The notes under the pieces: generated by a model | Told to the model about the DNA's origin: nothing | Databases searched by the model: none | Seen by the model: only the letters and a program-made list of their open reading frames with translations | Translations under genes and position numbers: made by a program | Part shown: positions 1 through 7,552 of the stretch, one piece after another | How the letters are laid out: each line of letters opens with the position of its first letter | Position numbering within the stretch: the stretch's first letter is position 1 | Source of the DNA: Ahrensia sp. | Lineage (GTDB): Bacteria; Pseudomonadota; Alphaproteobacteria; Rhizobiales; Rhizobiaceae | Direction: 5' to 3' | Assembly: GCA_003233475.1 (NCBI GenBank) | Contig: QILU01000178.1 | Coordinates: 1-11,625 of the forward strand | DNA: 11,625 bases

Positions 1-470
1 GACTTCAGCAGACTTAAAACCGCGACAGGATCGGTGGGAGAAATCAAAGCTCCAAACACCAAACACCAGATAAAAGGAACCTGCATTCCAAGAAATCCCG
101 AAAGATAATAAACCCCAAAGCCAACGATGAAGGTAGACATCACCACCCCTATTGTGGCCATTGCCCCAATCGCCCAAGCTTGGCTACGCAGAATAGAAAA
201 ATCCACATGCAACGCACCGGCAAACAGCAGAAACGCCAGCATGCCCTCCATCACAGTCGCATAAAAATCGATCTGCCCGATCGCCCCTTTAAGGGTTTCG
301 GTAATCCCCAGAGCGGGAAAGACATTTTCCAATCCAAGCAAGGCCACCGACGAAATAAGTGCCATAACCAACAGGCCAATCGTATGGGGAAGTTTCAAAA
401 CAACATGATTGAACCAGCCGAAAAAACCGGAAAGGACAAGCAGCAAGGCTGCAATTTCAAACAAATTCAT
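1..470 (-). CDS. CPA1-family Na+/H+ antiporter, N-terminal part (cut by left window edge)
   Basis: Reading the minus strand from ATG at 470 gives 156 residues open to the left edge. The protein is strongly hydrophobic with several membrane segments (about residues 4-18, 31-46, 72-87, 97-122, 132-143). Residues 143-152 read ISPTDPVAVL, the signature of NhaP-type cation:proton antiporters of the CPA1 family, and LLFAGALHVD (81-90) also fits. Such proteins exchange Na+ or K+ for protons across the inner membrane in pH and salt homeostasis. The C-terminal half, including the ion-binding Asp region and any regulatory tail, is outside the window, so ion specificity cannot be judged. No strong ribosome binding site is visible before the ATG, but the reading frame starts naturally there. 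The gene follows the exonuclease-like gene with a 50-base gap on the same strand, so the two may be cotranscribed. Confidence 0.88.
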   Translation of the reverse strand, partial: MNLFEIAALLLVLSGFFGWFNHVVLKLPHTIGLLVMALISSVALLGLENVFPALGITETLKGAIGQIDFYATVMEGMLAFLLFAGALHVDFSILRSQAWAIGAMATIGVVMSTFIVGFGVYYLSGFLGMQVPFIWCLVFGALISPTDPVAVLSLLK

Positions 471-520
471 AATCAGCAATTTCTATCAGTTTGGTTGCGG
501 CGATTCTTTACAATTTTAGC

Positions 521-1639
521 TCAATCCATCCTCAACGTCACTGCAACCGGGCAATGGTCAGAGGCCTTTGGTCTATCCCAACCGGTTCGCGGATACCGCT
601 CCACATCCTGTCCGGCTGGAAACACGGTTCGCAAGGGTTGGCCATTGCGGACAATATGCGGAAGCGCTTTGTCATTCATTGTTGCCAAAGCCGGAGAAGC
701 CAACAGATAGTCCAATTGCACAAGGTGGCGAATACTGCGTTCATCCGGGTCGCGGGTGTCTTTTGAACTGCCGGCCGCATCTTCGCGTCTTTTCAACAAA
801 TCGATCGAGAACCCATCCTTCAATAACGGATGAGCCCCGCTCTGTTCTTCTGAAACCATTTTGAATTTGTACCCCGAGCGCCTGTTGCCCCCAACCACCA
901 ACCGTTCGGTGTAATCGTTCAAATCGCCGCAAATCATCCAACGCATTTTGGGCGCCCGGTCTGCGCCAAACTTATGTTCGATAATATTGCGGACACCCTG
1001 AGCTTCGGCCAAACGAACCGGCATGGTGTATTCCCGCCCGTCGAGCCCGTTTCGGCTCGTCCCCATGGACTTGAAATGGCAGATAAACAATGTGCTCGGT
1101 TTGCCGTCAATTCGTAAGTTTACTTCAAGACAATCTCGGCGAAAAACCTTCTCATCAGGCTCATATCCCATCTTTGCCAGTTGTTTATTGTGAACGCCCA
1201 GCTCTTTGAAACTTCGTTTGCGGTGGCTTTTGACTTTGGTAATCTGAATTTTTTCCCCATTGGCAGTGGTTGCCCGGGCCATCAATGCCACATCAATTCC
1301 GCGCGAATCATTACCTTCAATCCAAACCTTCTGCGGATAGGAAAGCCCGGTCATGGGATAGAGATAATTTTTCTCAAACGCTTCCAGGGTTTCCAGATTT
1401 TCAACTTCCTGCAGGCATAAAATATCCGCATGGCAATCTGCAATAGCCAGGGCAGTCATTTGTCGCGCGTCATCCTCATGGGCAATCACTCGCGCCTGCT
1501 CAAGCATGCGGTAGTCCTGTTTTGAGGATATCTTTTTCATTGCAACCGCCCGATCCCGTCGAGCATTGTCGCGCCATCCGGAAAAATCAAATCGCGCCAT
1601 CAGGTTTTCAACGTTAAAAGTTGCAATACGAACAGACAC
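521..1639 (-). CDS. Endonuclease/exonuclease/phosphatase family protein
   Basis: A 372-residue protein with the full motif set of the Mg2+-dependent EEP (exonuclease III/DNase I-like) fold: ATFNVENL (6-13, Asn10), CLQEVEN (75-81, catalytic Glu78), CHF (His188), GDLND (238-242, Asp239 and Asn241), VQLDYLL (308-314) and SDHCPV at the C-terminus (Asp361-His362). The family hydrolyses phosphodiester or phosphoester bonds in nucleic acids, phosphoinositides or sphingolipids; the sequence does not identify the substrate. No signal peptide or membrane segment is visible, so it is probably cytoplasmic. The start is a GTG with a GGAG box about 8 bases upstream; no better ATG precedes the conserved first strand, which begins only four residues in. 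It is divergent from the BA14K-like gene and lies just upstream of the antiporter gene on the same strand. Confidence 0.88.
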   Translation of the reverse strand: MSVRIATFNVENLMARFDFSGWRDNARRDRAVAMKKISSKQDYRMLEQARVIAHEDDARQMTALAIADCHADILCLQEVENLETLEAFEKNYLYPMTGLSYPQKVWIEGNDSRGIDVALMARATTANGEKIQITKVKSHRKRSFKELGVHNKQLAKMGYEPDEKVFRRDCLEVNLRIDGKPSTLFICHFKSMGTSRNGLDGREYTMPVRLAEAQGVRNIIEHKFGADRAPKMRWMICGDLNDYTERLVVGGNRRSGYKFKMVSEEQSGAHPLLKDGFSIDLLKRREDAAGSSKDTRDPDERSIRHLVQLDYLLASPALATMNDKALPHIVRNGQPLRTVFPAGQDVERYPRTGWDRPKASDHCPVAVTLRMD

Positions 1640-1856
1640 CTAACACTCCAAAAGGCAGCAACGAAAAACCAATCAGTGCCACAAAACCCTGCCTCAAGCC
1701 ACCTCAAAAAAGACTGGCACTTTGAGGTCACAATTACTGTTTACCAATTTGTTAATGATGTTCATGCGCCGTTCATGTTGGATTCTGCATAACGACATCA
1801 CTGAGACGGGCAATCAGGCACGTCGTCCGGTCTCAATACATACAAAGGAGATCACA
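1640..1856. other. Divergent intergenic region between the EEP gene and the BA14K-like gene
   Basis: This 217-base region must hold promoters for both flanking genes. No open frame with coding character was found. The visible structure is an 11-base-period direct repeat near 1760-1777 and a strong AAAGGAG ribosome binding site (about 1844-1850) for the rightward gene. No convincing canonical promoter was seen for the leftward gene. Confidence 0.6.
1760..1777 (+). promoter_or_regulatory. Direct repeat GTTCATG x2 with 11-base period, possible response-regulator site
   Basis: GTTCATG occurs at 1760-1766 and again at 1771-1777, exactly 11 bases apart. A partly similar GTTAATG lies just upstream at 1751. 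A CATAAC at about 1788-1793 could serve as a -10 element, which would put the repeat over the -35 position. Two half-sites one helical turn apart are the usual geometry for OmpR/PhoB-family response regulators, of which ChvI is the well-known envelope regulator in this order. Assignment to ChvI or any named regulator is inference only. Confidence 0.35.
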
Positions 1857-2354
1857 ATGAAAAAGTTCTTTACCCTCACAATCGGCGCCCTTGTTGCCTT
1901 CACCGTCGCCGCAACTTCAATTTCCACACCAGCCCAGGCTGGCAAGCGGGAACGGGGAATTGCGGCCGGAGTAATTCTCGGAGCCATTGGCGGAGCAATA
2001 ATTGCCAGTGAAATTCGTCGCAACAAGAAAAAACGCAAAGCCCGCCGGGGTTATAACCGAAATAACTATTACAACCCGCGCCCCTATTACGGTGGTCGCA
2101 ACTATCGGCCTCGCGTGCGTCACTATAACCGTTACGATCGACCACGTGTTCGCTACCAGCGCCGCTACTACCAACCACGCGTTCGTCATTATAATCAACC
2201 GCGTGTCCGCTACCAGCGTCGCATCCGTAACGCTCCCCGCCTATCTCGCAATGAGCGCCGCGTAAGACGCTGCTACGCCGCTTACCGCTCTTATGACGAG
2301 CGCAGCAATACTTTCATCGGTTATGATGGCCGTGAACGCGTGTGTCGTAAGTAA
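1857..2354 (+). CDS. BA14K-like secreted basic protein
   Basis: A 165-residue protein. The chosen ATG has AAAGGAG 6-7 bases upstream and starts directly at a signal peptide (basic MKK, hydrophobic core 4-20, likely cleavage after AQA at 26-28); the frame stays open for 45 codons further upstream, but those lack coding character. Residues 34-53 form a glycine-rich hydrophobic stretch, a possible glycine-zipper membrane segment. A highly basic Arg/Tyr/Asn-rich middle (54-125) follows, with four imperfect repeats built on PRVR plus HYN or YQRR. The C-terminus (about 138-163: CYAAYRSYD, then NTFIGYDGRERVC) matches the BA14K family end, with its two cysteines and YRSYD/GYDG motifs. Family members are exported or membrane-anchored proteins of Brucella and rhizobia; the first was described as an immunoreactive lectin-like protein. 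The molecular role here is unknown. A terminator follows, so it is probably transcribed alone. Confidence 0.85.
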   Translation: MKKFFTLTIGALVAFTVAATSISTPAQAGKRERGIAAGVILGAIGGAIIASEIRRNKKKRKARRGYNRNNYYNPRPYYGGRNYRPRVRHYNRYDRPRVRYQRRYYQPRVRHYNQPRVRYQRRIRNAPRLSRNERRVRRCYAAYRSYDERSNTFIGYDGRERVCRK

Positions 2355-2376
2355 AATTTCAACATTGAATATTGAT

Positions 2377-2407
2377 AAGGCCGGTTCTTCTGAATCGGCC
2401 TTTTTAT
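2377..2407 (+). terminator. Rho-independent terminator of the BA14K-like gene
   Basis: GGCCGGTTC and GAATCGGCC pair as a nine-base stem with one G-U pair around a TTCT loop. It is followed by a T-rich run (TTTTTATTT) and lies 22 bases after the stop codon of the rightward gene. On the other strand the tail is not T-rich, so it is a one-way terminator. It also separates this gene from the convergent araC-type gene. Confidence 0.85.
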
Positions 2408-2421
2408 TTGCAATTAGAAGC

Positions 2422-3480
2422 CTAACTAATCGTGCGAAATTCTTTTGGCGACATTCCCATGCTCGCGCGAAAATCACGGCTGAAATGGGCGGTATCAGAA
2501 AATCCGGTACAAAATCCAATTGCTGTTACTGAAATCCTGCTGTCCTTTAACAGACGACAGGCTTCATGAATTCTCACAAGCCGGACAAGGCTGGAAAAAC
2601 CAAGCTTACCATCCCGCAGTTTTCGCTGTAAGGAACGTGTCGACAAACCAACCTCACGGGCCAATTCACCCACTTTCCACTGGCGCGAGATATCACCCGT
2701 CAACAGCAACGAAATGGTCTCATACAGTGCCTTAAGTTTTGGCTCCACCGAAACCGGTAAAGCTACTTCAGGCAACCCCAGGCTGCTTTTGTTTTTGTTA
2801 GTGTCAGGAGAAAAGCTTTGCCAATTGATGCTCCAGGTTCCGGTTTCCAGCAGATCAGTATTTTCAGGAACAAGGATTTTTTTCTGATCATAGATCGTAA
2901 AAACCTCACCCCCGCAAAGCGGCATTTCACAACAAAGCCCAAGACAACCAATCTCCTCCAGCAACGCAATGAGCAAACCGCATATCAGCAAATTCTCCGG
3001 TGGTGTAGGGATTTGTCCCGCTTCCGTGTATCTTTCAAATGTAGCAAGATTATCATTGAGCTGGTCAATACGAACCCGATTTTGCGAATGGGCAAAAACC
3101 TCAAATCGCTGCCACTTATCGAAAAACAGAGGCGGATTTGCCGAACGCTTCGCCGCATTCCAAATTGGGTCATTTCCAACAGTTTTGACTTCACGGCCAA
3201 TAGATAACAGTGTTTCTACACCCGCTTCACGCCAAATGTCATCGAGCATATTGCGCTTGAACGCCGCTGGAATAAGCGCTTGACGTGCCGCATCAACACG
3301 CGGAATTCCAGCAGGTATCAAATCCGGGTTGCTTCGCTTCAACCGGGAAACAATAAGATTGAAAATACTGGCTTTTGCAAACTCTCGGATGGCACTTCTT
3401 CCTTTCCTTAAAGCCGTTCCCCTTTTGATGGTACCATCAAAAGGATAAGGAACCGCGTAAAAACAATGCTCTAGGATCAA
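2422..3480 (-). CDS. AraC-family transcriptional regulator, coupled to the iorAB-like operon
   Basis: As given, 352 residues. The last 85 residues (268-352) form the AraC double helix-turn-helix: first HTH with VGLSTRSLQRKL, second with VTAIGFCTGFSDTAHFSRDFR, ending in the conserved MSPKEFR. The N-terminal ~250 residues would be an effector-binding region; no enzyme-like motif is visible there, and the ligand is unknown. No in-frame ATG or GTG lies before residue ~80. The best start is a TTG nine bases after the iorB stop, with AGGA seven bases before it. This implies translation coupled to iorB. The first ~27 residues include the translation of a perfect 24-bp palindrome and look less conserved in character, so a shorter protein from a later non-ATG start remains possible. 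Position at the operon end suggests it controls the iorAB-like genes in response to their substrate (inference). Confidence 0.85.
   Translation of the reverse strand: MILEHCFYAVPYPFDGTIKRGTALRKGRSAIREFAKASIFNLIVSRLKRSNPDLIPAGIPRVDAARQALIPAAFKRNMLDDIWREAGVETLLSIGREVKTVGNDPIWNAAKRSANPPLFFDKWQRFEVFAHSQNRVRIDQLNDNLATFERYTEAGQIPTPPENLLICGLLIALLEEIGCLGLCCEMPLCGGEVFTIYDQKKILVPENTDLLETGTWSINWQSFSPDTNKNKSSLGLPEVALPVSVEPKLKALYETISLLLTGDISRQWKVGELAREVGLSTRSLQRKLRDGKLGFSSLVRLVRIHEACRLLKDSRISVTAIGFCTGFSDTAHFSRDFRASMGMSPKEFRTIS
3421..3444. repeat. Perfect 24-bp palindrome at the 5' end of the araC-type gene
   Basis: The 24 bases are their own reverse complement with no mismatch, starting CCTTTTGATG and centred on GTAC. 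In RNA it could fold into a ten-base stem with a GUAC loop. Neither strand has a T-run after it, so it is not an ordinary intrinsic terminator. It lies 36 bases into the regulator frame (from the TTG) and about 45 bases after the iorB stop. It could be an operator for a dimeric regulator or an mRNA hairpin that sets the regulator-to-enzyme ratio. Confidence 0.6.
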
Positions 3481-3486
3481 ATCCTA
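3472..3486. repeat. Short inverted repeat enclosing the proposed TTG start of the araC-type gene
   Basis: TAGGAT and ATCCTA form six-base arms around a three-base centre; on the minus strand the centre is the TTG proposed as start codon. In mRNA the start would sit in the loop of a small hairpin whose left arm follows the AGGA ribosome binding site. Short enough to be chance, but placed exactly at the coupled start. Confidence 0.3.
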
Positions 3487-3489
3487 TTC

Positions 3490-5688
3490 CTAAGCGAGAC
3501 TATCAAAATCAATCGGCAGGCTGCGGGCTCTTTTCGCATTGACAATAGCCGGTGCCACCGGGGCCAACGCAGATTCCCCCACCTCGACAGGTGCTGCATC
3601 GGCCGGTTCAATCAGGGCAATTTCGACCTCAGGAGCCTCCAAATTGCGAAGAATTTCATAACCATCAAAATTATCTTGCTCCACTTCGCCTGCTTCAAAA
3701 GTCAACCGCTCTTTGAGAGCCATGCTGCACCCCCAGATTATGTTCCCCATAATCTGGTTCTCAACCTGATCGGGATTTATAACCAACCCGCAATCCTGTG
3801 CACACCAAATTCTGGTAACCCGTATTTCGCCGATACTTTTATCAACCTGAACTTCTGCAACAATGGCAGCAGCCGTTTCATCCTTATAAACGGCGCAGGC
3901 AATCCCCCTGCCAATTCCAGAAATTTCTGGTTCATCCCAATCAGCCATTTCGCCAACCCGCCGCAACACGGCGGCCAGACGGTCACTTTCCGGTGGCAGG
4001 TTTTGCAGCCGAAACTTTAGCGGATCAATTCCGGCCTTATTCGCCAGTTCATCCATCATACTCTCAATCGCAAACCCATTGGGTGCAGCACCAAGCCCTC
4101 GCCATGGCCCGATTGGAACGGATGTGCGGATATCGGAATAACGAATCTGCCGATTTTCCATTTTATATTGGGAAACGGCACCACGCGCAGTTCCCGTATC
4201 GGCCACAAACATATCTATCACAGTGTTGAGTGGAGCCGGAACAATGCCAAATATAATCGGTGAAGATACAAAGTCATGCTGCCAGTGGCTGATAAAACCG
4301 TCTTCACTGACCCCCGCATCTATATGGTGTGAAAATGCCGGGTGATAATAAGTGTTTTGAAACTCGGTCTCACGGTCCCACTGCACACGCACCGGACGGC
4401 CAACCGCTTTTGAAAGGATCGCCGCTTCGTCTGAAGTTTGGCAAACAACCCGCCCACCAAAACCACCGCCCATTCGGAGGCTGTGAACAACAACCTCATC
4501 GGCGGCACGGTCAATCGCCTTGGCCACACGTTTTTGAATGAAAAACGGATCCTGGCTGCCGCTCCATATCTCAACTTTATCTTCTCGAACCCAGGCCAAC
4601 GCAGAGCGCGGTTCCATTGCCGCATGGGCCGCAAAAGATGTGTCATAACGGGCAGATGCCTTGTGGCGCGCTTTGTTTTTCCCAACACTAACATCGCCGT
4701 CTGAAACCAGCACATGCTCAAAATCATCATCAGTACGAATTTTCATCACATCAAGGATCGCATCCAATTGCGTCTGGTCGACACCCTCCGGCATGTCCCA
4801 TTTGGCCTTCACGGCTTCTACCGCATCCGACAATACAAGCGGGTTTTCAGCCACAACGCCGACAAAATTAGCATCCGTATTGATAACAACAGCGCTAACG
4901 CCCGCCATTGATTCAGCGGCACTCCCGTCCGCACTGAGTAACCTGGCCCCAAAAGCCGGCGGATGAAGCATCTGACCATACAGCATATCCGGCAGTGAGA
5001 CGTCGCGCGCATAAACGGTTTGACCTGTGACAATGGCCTCCAGCTCATGGTGCTTCCAGTCTTGCCCTATTGCTCGAAAATTACCTTTGCGCTTAACGGC
5101 ATAGCGTTCCAACTGTCCGTCAGCAGCAGGGTAATCGGAGACGGAAAGCACCGTCGGATTCGAAGGCACCAGATCGCCATAACTAAGCTTATTGCCTGAA
5201 GACAGTTTGAAGCCACCCCGATCATCTTCAATCTGATCCAGATCGACCCCCTCTTTTTCAGCCGCCATCAGCCGCAGTGCTTCACGCAATCGCGCAGCTG
5301 CCGATGAAATCGGCTCAAAAAGCGTCGCAATCCCTTCACTGCCAACAGTCATCTTAAACGGCTCCACCTGGTCGGTAGACGGAGTGACACATTCAATTTG
5401 CGACTGGCTGACATTCAACTCCTCCGCAACAATTTGCGCCAGCCCTAACGCAGCGCCCTGCCCCATTTCCATACGCGGGCAATAGAATCGGATGCTCCCA
5501 TCAGGCAACACCTGCAACCACGCCAACCCATCGTCAGATGAGGGGTCATTGCGGGTCGGCAAAATTGGAATTGCGGAGCGAACAAACGGGTATGAGGCCG
5601 CTGCAACCACGGTTAGACCCGCGGCCACCCAGCCGGTTTTTTTCAAAAATCCACGACGACTTATCTTTTTGGGTTTTTTATTGGGCAT
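3490..5688 (-). CDS. iorB: Molybdopterin-binding subunit of a xanthine dehydrogenase-family oxidoreductase (IorB-like)
   Basis: A 732-residue large subunit of a two-subunit molybdenum hydroxylase resembling isoquinoline 1-oxidoreductase. It inserts water-derived oxygen into an N-heterocycle or oxidises an aldehyde, passing electrons to the [2Fe-2S] partner. Start: ATG at 5688, with AGGAGG 9 bases upstream inside the end of iorA; a longer frame adds 17 residues but lacks this site. The N-terminus carries a textbook Tat signal (SRRGFLK, 10-16, then a hydrophobic stretch 21-36), so the enzyme is exported folded. Molybdopterin motifs: MEMGQGAALG (73-82), MEPRSALAW (358-366), GGGFGG (407-412), GPWRGLGAAPNGF (527-539), and the catalytic Glu705 in VGES. 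The C-terminus reads PAIVNAKRARSLP, apparently a few residues shorter than the usual PAIxNAxFxATGxRxRxLP. No FAD subunit or XdhC-type maturation factor is in the window. The substrate cannot be told from sequence. Confidence 0.92.
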   Translation of the reverse strand: MPNKKPKKISRRGFLKKTGWVAAGLTVVAAASYPFVRSAIPILPTRNDPSSDDGLAWLQVLPDGSIRFYCPRMEMGQGAALGLAQIVAEELNVSQSQIECVTPSTDQVEPFKMTVGSEGIATLFEPISSAAARLREALRLMAAEKEGVDLDQIEDDRGGFKLSSGNKLSYGDLVPSNPTVLSVSDYPAADGQLERYAVKRKGNFRAIGQDWKHHELEAIVTGQTVYARDVSLPDMLYGQMLHPPAFGARLLSADGSAAESMAGVSAVVINTDANFVGVVAENPLVLSDAVEAVKAKWDMPEGVDQTQLDAILDVMKIRTDDDFEHVLVSDGDVSVGKNKARHKASARYDTSFAAHAAMEPRSALAWVREDKVEIWSGSQDPFFIQKRVAKAIDRAADEVVVHSLRMGGGFGGRVVCQTSDEAAILSKAVGRPVRVQWDRETEFQNTYYHPAFSHHIDAGVSEDGFISHWQHDFVSSPIIFGIVPAPLNTVIDMFVADTGTARGAVSQYKMENRQIRYSDIRTSVPIGPWRGLGAAPNGFAIESMMDELANKAGIDPLKFRLQNLPPESDRLAAVLRRVGEMADWDEPEISGIGRGIACAVYKDETAAAIVAEVQVDKSIGEIRVTRIWCAQDCGLVINPDQVENQIMGNIIWGCSMALKERLTFEAGEVEQDNFDGYEILRNLEAPEVEIALIEPADAAPVEVGESALAPVAPAIVNAKRARSLPIDFDSLA

Positions 5689-5692
5689 TGAT

Positions 5693-6157
5693 TTAACCCT
5701 CCTGAGCCGCGCGAGCGACAGCTTTTCTGATCCGCCCATAGGTTCCGCAACGGCACAGATTGCCGTTCATCTCCAGGATAATTTCCTCGCCAGAGGGTTG
5801 CGGGTTGCGCTCAAGCAGTGCCGCTGCCGTCATAATCTGTCCAGGCTGACAATAACCGCACTGGGGCACGCTTTCTTCAATCCAGGCTTTTTGCACCGGG
5901 TGAAGCGACCCGGAAGGGGTGGTCCCCGACAAGCCTTCGATTGTCGTAATGGAAAGGTTTTCGACATCTTCAACCAATGTCTGGCAGGATCGGGCCGCCA
6001 CCCCATCAAGATGAACCGTGCAAGCCCCGCAAAGCCCACTCCCACATCCAAATTTTGTCCCTTTGAGACCTACAGAGTCACGAATATAATCAAGAAGCGT
6101 AGCTTTGCGATACTCTTTTGGCACGTTTATTCGTACCCGATTGATTTCCAATTCCAT
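5693..6157 (-). CDS. iorA: [2Fe-2S] subunit of the IorAB-like oxidoreductase
   Basis: A 154-residue iron-sulfur subunit of usual family length. The N-terminal plant-ferredoxin-like domain binds one cluster through Cys38, Cys43, Cys46 and Cys58 ([15 protein letters not shown]). The C-terminal helical domain binds the second through Cys100, Cys103, Cys135 and Cys137 (CGYCQPG and [17 protein letters not shown]). All eight ligands are present. It relays electrons from the molybdenum centre in IorB. It has no signal of its own, so it would be exported with IorB through the Tat pathway, as known for this family. Two ATGs are possible: the one at 6157 has GGAG six bases upstream, whereas the one at 6169 (four residues longer) has no such site, so 6157 is preferred. 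The stop is four bases from the iorB start, and the iorB ribosome binding site overlaps its last codons. Confidence 0.93.
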   Translation of the reverse strand: MELEINRVRINVPKEYRKATLLDYIRDSVGLKGTKFGCGSGLCGACTVHLDGVAARSCQTLVEDVENLSITTIEGLSGTTPSGSLHPVQKAWIEESVPQCGYCQPGQIMTAAALLERNPQPSGEEIILEMNGNLCRCGTYGRIRKAVARAAQEG

Positions 6158-6237
6158 ATCGATCTCCATCTGTTATGGAGCATAGATAGGGATAACCAAA
6201 AAAAATACTATGATAATCGCGCCAAATTTTCAGGCTA

Positions 6238-6335
6238 ACAAACAATAGGAGGCCTTGGATCAGCCTTCAGTCACCGCAAATTCCAAAACCACTTTAGTTT
6301 TTCTCTTTATCAACCAGCGCATTTCCTTGGATCCC
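6238..6335. repeat. Diverged direct repeat of the ilvC 3' end and downstream flank (copy A; copy B is 6358-6455)
   Basis: Two copies about 120 bases apart. From TTCCAAAACC onward (6281-6334 against 6402-6455) 47 of 54 bases match without gaps. Nearer the left end the copies share AACAA and GGCCTTGGATC but differ over ~20 bases between. Copy B is the living ilvC end plus its 3' flank; copy A has the same layout without the rest of the gene. Confidence 0.8.
6294..6332 (-). pseudogene. Relic of a second ilvC: last 12 codons and stop only
   Basis: Minus-strand reading gives [12 protein letters not shown] and stop, identical in protein to the last 12 residues of the intact IlvC upstream. The six base differences between the copies all fall at third codon positions and are silent. 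Homology stops sharply at GGATCC (about 6330-6335), where GC-rich unrelated sequence begins. There is no start and no upstream coding sequence, so it is not expressed as a protein. Silent-only divergence implies both tails were once parts of functional genes, not a recent tail duplication. Confidence 0.75.
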
Positions 6336-6414
6336 CGCGCAGCGCGAAGCGATGCTTGCAAACAAAAGAGGCCTTGGATCGACTTATAAATTTGCAAGAC
6401 GTTCCAAAACCAGT

Positions 6415-7533
<1,119 letters not shown>

Positions 7534-7552
7534 TTAGAGAATCAAATTGAAT

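Larger units (their letters stand above)
6158..6414. other. Intergenic region between ilvC and iorA, with repeated ilvC 3' sequence
   Basis: These 257 bases must contain the iorA promoter (leftward); AT-rich sequence around 6185-6215 is the likely place, but no element can be assigned firmly. Most of the rest (about 6238-6335) duplicates the 3' end and downstream flank of ilvC. A GC-rich segment (about 6336-6358) lies between the two copies. No clear terminator with a T-run was found for ilvC. Confidence 0.55.

Noticed and set aside
180..864. Plus-strand open frames at the left end
   Set aside because: They overlap the antiporter and EEP genes on the other strand, both of which carry family signatures; the plus-strand products do not.
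1814..2265. Open frames on both strands overlapping the BA14K-like gene
   Set aside because: Repeat-driven shadows of the Arg/Tyr-rich region; the accepted frame has the signal peptide, the family end and the terminator.
2377..2407. Terminator acting on the leftward araC-type gene
   Set aside because: The hairpin is symmetric enough, but the minus-strand side lacks a T-run, so only rightward termination is supported.
5492..6238. Plus-strand open frame (248 codons) opposite iorA and the iorB start
   Set aside because: Antisense shadow of two well-supported genes; no domain and no fitting ribosome binding site.
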